From: an uncultured Oscillospiraceae bacterium
GTDB taxonomy: Bacteria; Bacillota; Clostridia; Oscillospirales; Oscillospiraceae
Direction of reading: 5' to 3'
DNA length: 17,424 nucleotides
Assembly (NCBI GenBank): GCA_905233785.1
Contig: CAJOCV010000038.1
Coordinates: 1-17,424, forward strand
Shown here piece after piece: positions 13,439 through 17,424 of the stretch. The stretch's first letter is position 1. Each line of letters begins with the position of its first letter. The translations under genes were made by a program, and so were the position numbers. The notes under the pieces were generated by a model, which saw only the letters and a list, made by a program, of their open reading frames with translations, did not search any database and had not been told where the DNA came from.

Positions 13439-14914
13439 TCACGCCCAGGGATTCTCGGTGGGATAAGGCAGGCTCTTGGGACGGTTGTAGCCGATGTCCT
13501 CCACGCCGAGGAACTTGAAGACCTCAAAGAGCGCCTTGCCGTGGTGTCCGAAGGCCACCGCGCCGTGGTGCGGGAAGCGCTTCTGGATCAGCACATGGCG
13601 GTAGAAGCGTCCCATCTCGCGAATGGCGAAGACGCCGATGCCGCCGAAGCTCGTCGTCGCCACGGGCAGCACCTCGCCCTCGGCGATGTAGGAGCGCAGC
13701 TTGCCCTCCGAATCGCACTGCAGGCGGTAGAAGGTGATCTCGCCGGGGGCAATGTCGCCCTCGAGGGTGCCGCGCGTGAAGTCGGGCTCCGATCCCTCCG
13801 GCTCCAAAAGCCGGTGCTGGATGAGCTGATACTTCACGGCGCGATCACTGCACATCTTGCAGCTCGGCGTGTTGCCGCAGTGGAAGCCCATGAAGGTGTC
13901 GGTGAGCGTGTAATCGTACTTGCCCTTGATCTGCTCGGCCCACATTTTTGCGGGGACGGAATTGTTGATGTCGAGGATGGTCACCGCGTCGCCGGAGACG
14001 CAGGCGCCGATGTACTCCGAGAGCGCGCCGTAAATGTCCACCTCACAGCTCACGGGGATGCCGCGCGCGGCGAGACGGGAGTTGACAAAGCAGGGCTCAA
14101 AGCCGAACTGCTCCGGGAAGGCGGGCCAGCACTTGTCGGCAAAGGCGACATACTTGCGCGCGCCCTTGTGCTCCTCCGCCCAGTCGAGCAGGGTCAGCTC
14201 AAACTGCGCCATGCGCTCCAGCAAATCGGGGAAGTACCTGCCCTCGCCCATCTCCCTGGCCATATCCGCGCAGACTTCGGGGATGCGCTTGTCGCCCTTG
14301 TGCGCTTTGTAGGCGACCAGCAGATCGAGCTCGGAGTTCTCCTCGATCTCCACGCCCAGCTCGTAGAGCCCCCTGATGGGCGCGTTGCAGGCGAAGAAGT
14401 CCTGCGGGCGGGGGCCGAAGGTGATGATCTTGAGGTTCTGTACGCCGATGATTGCGCGGGCGATGGGATAGAAGTCCTTGATCATTTTGCCGATGTCCTC
14501 GGCGGTGCCGACGGGGTACTCGGGGATGTAGCCCTTGAGGTGGCGCATACCGAGGTTGTAGGAACAGTTGAGCATGCCGCAGTAGGCGTCGCCGCGGCCG
14601 TTGACGAGGTCGCCGTCCCCCTCGGCGGCGGCCACGAACATGCAGGGGCCGTCAAAGTTTTTGGCAATCAAGGTCTCCGGCGTCTCAGGGCCGAAGTTGC
14701 CGAGGAAAACGACCAGGGCGTTGCAGCCCGCGGCCTTCACATCGGCCACGGCCTTGAGCATGTCCTTCTCGTTCTCCACCGTCACGGGACACTCGTAAAG
14801 ATTGCCGCCGCAGGCTTTGACAATCGCCTCGCGCCGGGCGATCGACAGGCCGATGGGGAAGCAGTCACGGGAGACGGCAACGATGCCGAGCTTGACTTCG
14901 GGGATGTTCTGCAT
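13439..14914 (-). CDS. L-fucose/L-arabinose isomerase-family protein, substrate unknown
   Basis: 491 residues with the FucI/AraA fold: an N-terminal Rossmann-like part with NALVVFLGNFGPETPE (65-80) and a C-terminal barrel part. These cytoplasmic enzymes interconvert an aldose and its ketose using a divalent metal. Likely metal ligands are E291 (SCEVDIYGAL) and D315 (TILDINNS), spaced 24 apart exactly as E337 and D361 in E. coli FucI, plus a histidine in FPHHGAVAFGHHGK (447-460). FHCGNTPSCKMCS (344-356) is another family-type stretch. It lies directly downstream of xylB (2-base gap, with AGGAGG inside the xylB end) and overlaps or abuts galM, so it should produce the ketose that XylB phosphorylates. 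That points to a pentose such as xylose, lyxose or arabinose, but sequence alone does not decide. It is neither a canonical AraA nor a canonical FucI by length and motifs, so I give no symbol. Confidence 0.8.
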   Translation of the reverse strand: MQNIPEVKLGIVAVSRDCFPIGLSIARREAIVKACGGNLYECPVTVENEKDMLKAVADVKAAGCNALVVFLGNFGPETPETLIAKNFDGPCMFVAAAEGDGDLVNGRGDAYCGMLNCSYNLGMRHLKGYIPEYPVGTAEDIGKMIKDFYPIARAIIGVQNLKIITFGPRPQDFFACNAPIRGLYELGVEIEENSELDLLVAYKAHKGDKRIPEVCADMAREMGEGRYFPDLLERMAQFELTLLDWAEEHKGARKYVAFADKCWPAFPEQFGFEPCFVNSRLAARGIPVSCEVDIYGALSEYIGACVSGDAVTILDINNSVPAKMWAEQIKGKYDYTLTDTFMGFHCGNTPSCKMCSDRAVKYQLIQHRLLEPEGSEPDFTRGTLEGDIAPGEITFYRLQCDSEGKLRSYIAEGEVLPVATTSFGGIGVFAIREMGRFYRHVLIQKRFPHHGAVAFGHHGKALFEVFKFLGVEDIGYNRPKSLPYPTENPWA

Positions 14915-14916
14915 TT

Positions 14917-16392
14917 TTAGTTTGCCTCCTGAAAAAATGATTTCAAGCTGGGATAAAGCTTGTGAAAGCTCTGATACCGCGCCTCGTAGCGGGCGGTCAG
15001 CTCCGGCTCCGGCTCGGTGGTGTCGGAAAGCTCCACGAGGGCGTCAACGGCCTGCTGCACGGTTTCAAAGCGGCCGCAGCCCACCATCGCCAGCATCGCG
15101 CCGCCGTAGCCGGGTCCCTGCTCGGTCTTCACCATGTCCAGCGGGATGCCGAGGACGTTTGCGAGGATCCTGCGCCAGAGCGGGGACTTCGCCCCGCCGC
15201 CGCAGAGCTTGCTGCGCGGGATGCTGAGTCCCAGAGAGCGCGCAACCTCCAGCGAATCGCGGATGGCGAAGGCCACGCCCTCCAGCACCGCCTGCGTCAG
15301 ATCGGCGCGGGACGTGTCCATCGTCATCCCCACAAAGCAGCCGCGGGCGTTTACGTCGTTGATGGGGCTGCGCTCGCCCATCAGATAGGGCAGAAAGAAG
15401 ACGCGGTTGCGCCCCAGCTTTTCCTCCGTGATCGGCTCCTGCTCCCCGGAGTAATCCGCGGTGTGCAGAATCTGCTCGCAGAACCACTTGTTGCAGCTTG
15501 CGGCGGAGAGCATACAGCCCATCAGGTGGTAGCCGCCGTCCGCGTGGGCAAAGGCGTGCAGGGCGTTGTTCGGATCGACGCGGAAGCGCTTCGAGGAGAT
15601 GAACAGCGTCCCCGAGGTGCCGAGGGAGAGATTGCAGCCGCCCTCCCCCACCACGCCGGTTCCGACCGCCGCCGCAGCGTTGTCGCCCGCGCCGGCGACG
15701 ACCCTGACAGCTTCCGAAAGCCCCAGCGAGGAAGCGACATCGGGCTTGAGCGTCCCGACGACCTCATAGCTCTCAAAGAGCTTCGGCATCTGCTTTTCGG
15801 TCACGCCGCAGAGCTCCAGCATCTCCCGCGACCAGCATTTGTGCTGTACGTCCAGAAGCAGCATGCCGGAGGCGTCGGAGTAGTCGCAGCAGTGTACGCC
15901 CGTGAGCATGAAGTTGATGTAATCCTTCGGGAGCATGATCTTCTCGATGCGCTCGAAATTCTCCGGCTCGTGCTTTCGCAGCCAGAGCAGCTTCGGCGCG
16001 GTGAAGCCCGCGAAGGCGATGTTCGCCGTCAGGGCGGAGAGCTTTTCCCGACCGATGACGCCGTTGAGGTATTCCACCTCCTCGCCGGTGCGCCCGTCGT
16101 TCCAGAGGATGGCGGGGCGGATCACCCGATCGTTTCGGTCCAGCGCGACAAGGCCGTGCATCTGCCCGCCGCAGCCGATGCCCGCGACGGCGGAAGCGTC
16201 AAAGCCGCGCAGCAGCTCCCCCAAGCCCTCCGTGCAGGCGCGCCACCAGTCGCCCGGCTCCTGCTCCGCCCAGCCGGGTTGGGGAAAGGAGAGTGGATAT
16301 TCCTTTGTCACTTCGTTTCGGATCGCGCCCTCCCCGTCCACCAGCAGCAGCTTTACCGCCGAGGTGCCGAGGTCGATCCCAATGTAATACAT
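14917..16392 (-). CDS. xylB: Xylulokinase (FGGY carbohydrate kinase)
   Basis: Phosphorylates D-xylulose with ATP to D-xylulose-5-phosphate for the pentose phosphate pathway. 491 residues from the chosen start, normal for XylB. The first phosphate loop is GIDLGTSAVK (5-14). GQMHGLV (76-82) and LWNDGRT (96-102) are sugar-site motifs typical of xylulokinases rather than glycerol or ribulose kinases. PKDYINFMLTG (155-165) and DYSDASG (170-176) follow, and the catalytic base is D237 in GAGDNAAAAVG. NLSLGTSGTLF (254-264) is the second nucleotide motif. The frame is open to an ATG at 16437, but AAGGAGG lies 10 bases before the ATG at 16392 and the family starts there. First gene of the operon with its own promoter. 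No xylose isomerase XylA or regulator is in the window, so the natural ketose is inferred from motifs. Confidence 0.93.
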   Translation of the reverse strand: MYYIGIDLGTSAVKLLLVDGEGAIRNEVTKEYPLSFPQPGWAEQEPGDWWRACTEGLGELLRGFDASAVAGIGCGGQMHGLVALDRNDRVIRPAILWNDGRTGEEVEYLNGVIGREKLSALTANIAFAGFTAPKLLWLRKHEPENFERIEKIMLPKDYINFMLTGVHCCDYSDASGMLLLDVQHKCWSREMLELCGVTEKQMPKLFESYEVVGTLKPDVASSLGLSEAVRVVAGAGDNAAAAVGTGVVGEGGCNLSLGTSGTLFISSKRFRVDPNNALHAFAHADGGYHLMGCMLSAASCNKWFCEQILHTADYSGEQEPITEEKLGRNRVFFLPYLMGERSPINDVNARGCFVGMTMDTSRADLTQAVLEGVAFAIRDSLEVARSLGLSIPRSKLCGGGAKSPLWRRILANVLGIPLDMVKTEQGPGYGGAMLAMVGCGRFETVQQAVDALVELSDTTEPEPELTARYEARYQSFHKLYPSLKSFFQEAN

Positions 16393-16497
16393 CACGCGCT
16401 GACCTCCTTCCGACAGCCTGTTTCCGTGAGATTTCAAGTCTGTTAAGCTATCATATAATCAAACTCATTCGCTCTCTGCTTCTCTGTATCCATAAAA

Positions 16498-16526
16498 TTT
16501 ATAACAAGCGGGAGGAGCGCTGTCAA
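16498..16526 (-). promoter_or_regulatory. Promoter of the xylB-isomerase-galM operon
   Basis: On the minus strand a perfect TTGACA (16526-16521) is separated by exactly 17 bases from TATAAA (16503-16498), an almost ideal SigA promoter. Start expected near 16491. The strength suggests that regulation, if any, is by repression; GCGCTTGCGC lies about 12 bases upstream of the -35. Confidence 0.85.
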
Positions 16527-16570
16527 GAGCAAACTCGCGCTTGCGCAATCTTTTGTTCAGAATGTTGAAG

Positions 16571-16584
16571 TCAAAGCGCTTCCG
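16571..16584. promoter_or_regulatory. Possible CcpA (cre) site
   Basis: TCAAAGCGCTTCCG, read on the other strand as CGGAAGCGCTTTGA, agrees at 11 of 14 places with the symmetric cre form TGAAAGCGCTTTCA. It lies about 45 bases upstream of the xylB -35. Carbon catabolite control of a sugar operon would be expected, but the position upstream of the promoter is not the usual repressive one, so this is tentative. Confidence 0.3.
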
Positions 16585-16752
16585 GCTCAGCAGGATGGAC
16601 AAAAAAGGAAGCGCCTGAAACGCTTACTGTTTGATTACCAAGTTGCCTAACATCCTCCGTCCGAGCGCGGCATGCGTCGGCTGCGGCTGTCGCCCGCTTG
16701 TGTCCGCGTTTTGCAGGCGCGCGGAAAACGTTATGATTAACCTTTTCCACGG

Positions 16753-16781
16753 TTGCGAAAATAGAATGTGTATGGTATACT
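16753..16781 (+). promoter_or_regulatory. Promoter of the small export gene
   Basis: TTGCGA (16753-16758), a 17-base spacer ending in TATGG, then TATACT (16776-16781). This combines a fair -35 with an extended -10. Transcription would start near 16788, leaving a leader of about 24 bases with GGAG placed 7 bases before the ATG. Confidence 0.78.
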
Positions 16782-16811
16782 TTCCCTGATAATCGGATTT
16801 GGAGCAATCGT

Positions 16812-17291
16812 ATGATCGAGTGGTTGACCGGAACGGTCTTTGGAAAATGTATCAGCACTTTTTTCATCTCCATGGTGCCGGTGGTGGAGCTGCGTTTGGG
16901 TCTGCCTTACGGAATTGCGCTGGGGCTGGATTATCCGCTGGCGCTCACGGCAGCCATCCTCGGAAACCTGCTGCCGACGCCCTTTATCATCGTCTATATC
17001 CAGCGCGTGTTCGCCTGGCTGCGGCTGCACTGGGCGGCGCTGGATGGCTTCATCACAAAGATGGAGCGCAAGGCCGCCGCGAAGGAGGAGACGGTGCGGC
17101 GCTACGGTTTCTGGGGCTTGCTGATCCTGGTGGCGATCCCGCTGCCCGGCACCGGCGCCTGGACGGGGGCGCTGGTCGCGGCGCTGATGAATATGCGCCT
17201 GAAGAGCGCCCTGCCCGCCATTTTCGCCGGCGTCTGTATCGCCGCGGCGATCATGACCTTTCTCACCTTCGGCGCGATCCGGGTGTTTTGA
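16812..17291 (+). CDS. Small multidrug export family membrane protein (PF06695 type)
   Basis: 159 residues, mostly hydrophobic, in the cytoplasmic membrane. The family motifs are MVPVVELRLGLPYG (21-34) and AIPLPGTGAWTGAL (108-121), each followed by a membrane helix, with a charged cytoplasmic-type loop in the middle (about 82-98, KMERKAAAKEETVRR). Membrane segments are at about 8-32, 42-66, 100-125 and 132-155. The family name 'putative small multidrug export protein' is historical; a transported substrate has not been established to my knowledge. The two half-length repeats, each with a proline/glycine-broken motif, suggest re-entrant loops like those in DedA/VTT proteins, but that is inference. 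The start is set by GGAG 7 bases upstream. It stands alone between its own promoter and terminator, with no functional link to the neighbouring sugar operon. Confidence 0.88.
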   Translation: MIEWLTGTVFGKCISTFFISMVPVVELRLGLPYGIALGLDYPLALTAAILGNLLPTPFIIVYIQRVFAWLRLHWAALDGFITKMERKAAAKEETVRRYGFWGLLILVAIPLPGTGAWTGALVAALMNMRLKSALPAIFAGVCIAAAIMTFLTFGAIRVF

Positions 17292-17325
17292 TGAAAACTG
17301 GCATAGAAAACGAAGATTTGGTGAA

Positions 17326-17351
17326 AAAGGGGCTGTGAAAACAGCCCCTTT
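17326..17351 (+). terminator. Terminator of the small export gene
   Basis: AAAGGGGCTGT (17326-17336) and ACAGCCCCTTT (17341-17351) pair perfectly over 11 bases around a GAAA tetraloop. The 3' arm ends in TTT. It lies 35 bases past the stop codon. On the minus strand the stem is followed by a run of T's as well, so it would stop transcripts from the right too. Confidence 0.8.
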
Positions 17352-17356
17352 ACCGG

Positions 17357-17384
17357 TTTTCAGTATCCAGTTTTCAGTTTTCAG
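17357..17384. repeat. Four tandem heptamers of TTTTCAG type (locus 2)
   Basis: Four consecutive 7-base units: TTTTCAG, TATCCAG, TTTTCAG, TTTTCAG, starting 5 bases after the terminator stem. A partial inverted copy, TGAAAACTGG (17292-17301), lies on the other side of the terminator and is complementary to 17367-17376. Same arrangement as at 12252-12279. Confidence 0.8.
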
Positions 17385-17424
17385 AGAAGAAAACGGAACA
17401 TACCGCAATAAACTGCAGCGCTTT

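Larger units (their letters stand above)
16393..16811. other. Intergenic region between xylB and the small export gene
   Basis: 419 bases containing the divergent promoters for the two flanking genes. The xylB leader is about 100 bases (16393-16490). Positions 16527-16752 hold a GCGCTTGCGC palindrome (16538-16547), a cre-like site, an inverted repeat (GCGCTTCC at 16576-16583, GGAAGCGC at 16607-16614) and about 130 bases with no recognised element. An open frame of 100 codons on the minus strand here has no recognisable sequence and overlaps the promoter and start of the export gene; I do not call it. Confidence 0.7.

Noticed and set aside
13541..14920. A 459-codon open frame antisense to the isomerase, and a similar 494-codon one antisense to xylB (14962-16446)
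   Set aside because: Both are histidine/arginine/valine-rich shadow translations with no family motifs; the opposite strand carries complete enzymes with ribosome sites.
16393..16437. A longer xylB starting at the ATG at 16437
   Set aside because: The extra 15 residues have no family counterpart, and an AAGGAGG is correctly placed for the ATG at 16392.
16571..16873. A 100-codon minus-strand frame upstream of the small export gene
   Set aside because: It overlaps the export gene's promoter and start on the opposite strand, lacks a ribosome site and shows no recognisable sequence.

Overview
The window is GC-rich, with strong AGGAGG ribosome sites, tightly packed operons and an Ami/Opp-type peptide importer. 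Together with a class III fructose-1,6-bisphosphatase, this suggests a Firmicute of the Clostridia, most likely an Oscillospirales-type gut anaerobe. That placement is inferred from gene content and style, not from a marker gene.

Layout, left to right. (1) 1-1799, minus strand: a cluster of a membrane-anchored protein that looks like a decayed ApbE (FAD:protein FMN transferase) domain, a GAF-type free methionine-(R)-sulfoxide reductase, and the first 27 codons of a rhodanese-like protein. (2) 1865-9603, minus strand: a complete oligopeptide ABC importer transcribed in the order oppA-oppB-oppC-oppD-oppF. It has a well-formed promoter at 9755-9783, a structured oppA-oppB intergenic region and a terminator after oppF. 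(3) 9604-10110: a 507-bp control region between the divergent opp operon and fbp. It holds an almost exact 27-bp direct repeat, each copy carrying an extended -10 and a CGGCAT-AA-ATGCCG palindrome, the two copies 111 bp apart. (4) 10111-12123, plus strand: fbp, a gluconeogenic FBPase, followed by terminators. (5) 12402-16392, minus strand: a sugar operon transcribed xylB - FucI/AraA-fold isomerase - galM, with a near-consensus promoter at 16498-16526. (6) 16812-17291, plus strand: a small membrane protein of the 'small multidrug export' family with its own promoter and terminator.

How the genes work together: OppABCDF imports peptides. The sugar operon would mutarotate an aldose (GalM), isomerise it to a ketose (FucI/AraA-like enzyme) and phosphorylate it (XylB). 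Fbp runs gluconeogenesis, which suits growth on peptides. The first cluster suggests thiol, sulfur and oxidative-damage chemistry.

The most striking observation is in OppA. The segment that normally ends an OppA/AmiA protein lies directly behind the lipoprotein signal and a Glu/Pro/Ala linker, and the normal C-terminus is missing, so the protein looks circularly permuted. The partner ATPase OppD also carries a ~250-residue charged, partly coiled-coil insertion between Walker A and the Q-loop. Two intergenic loci share a terminator hairpin followed by exactly four heptamers of the (TTTTCAG) type.
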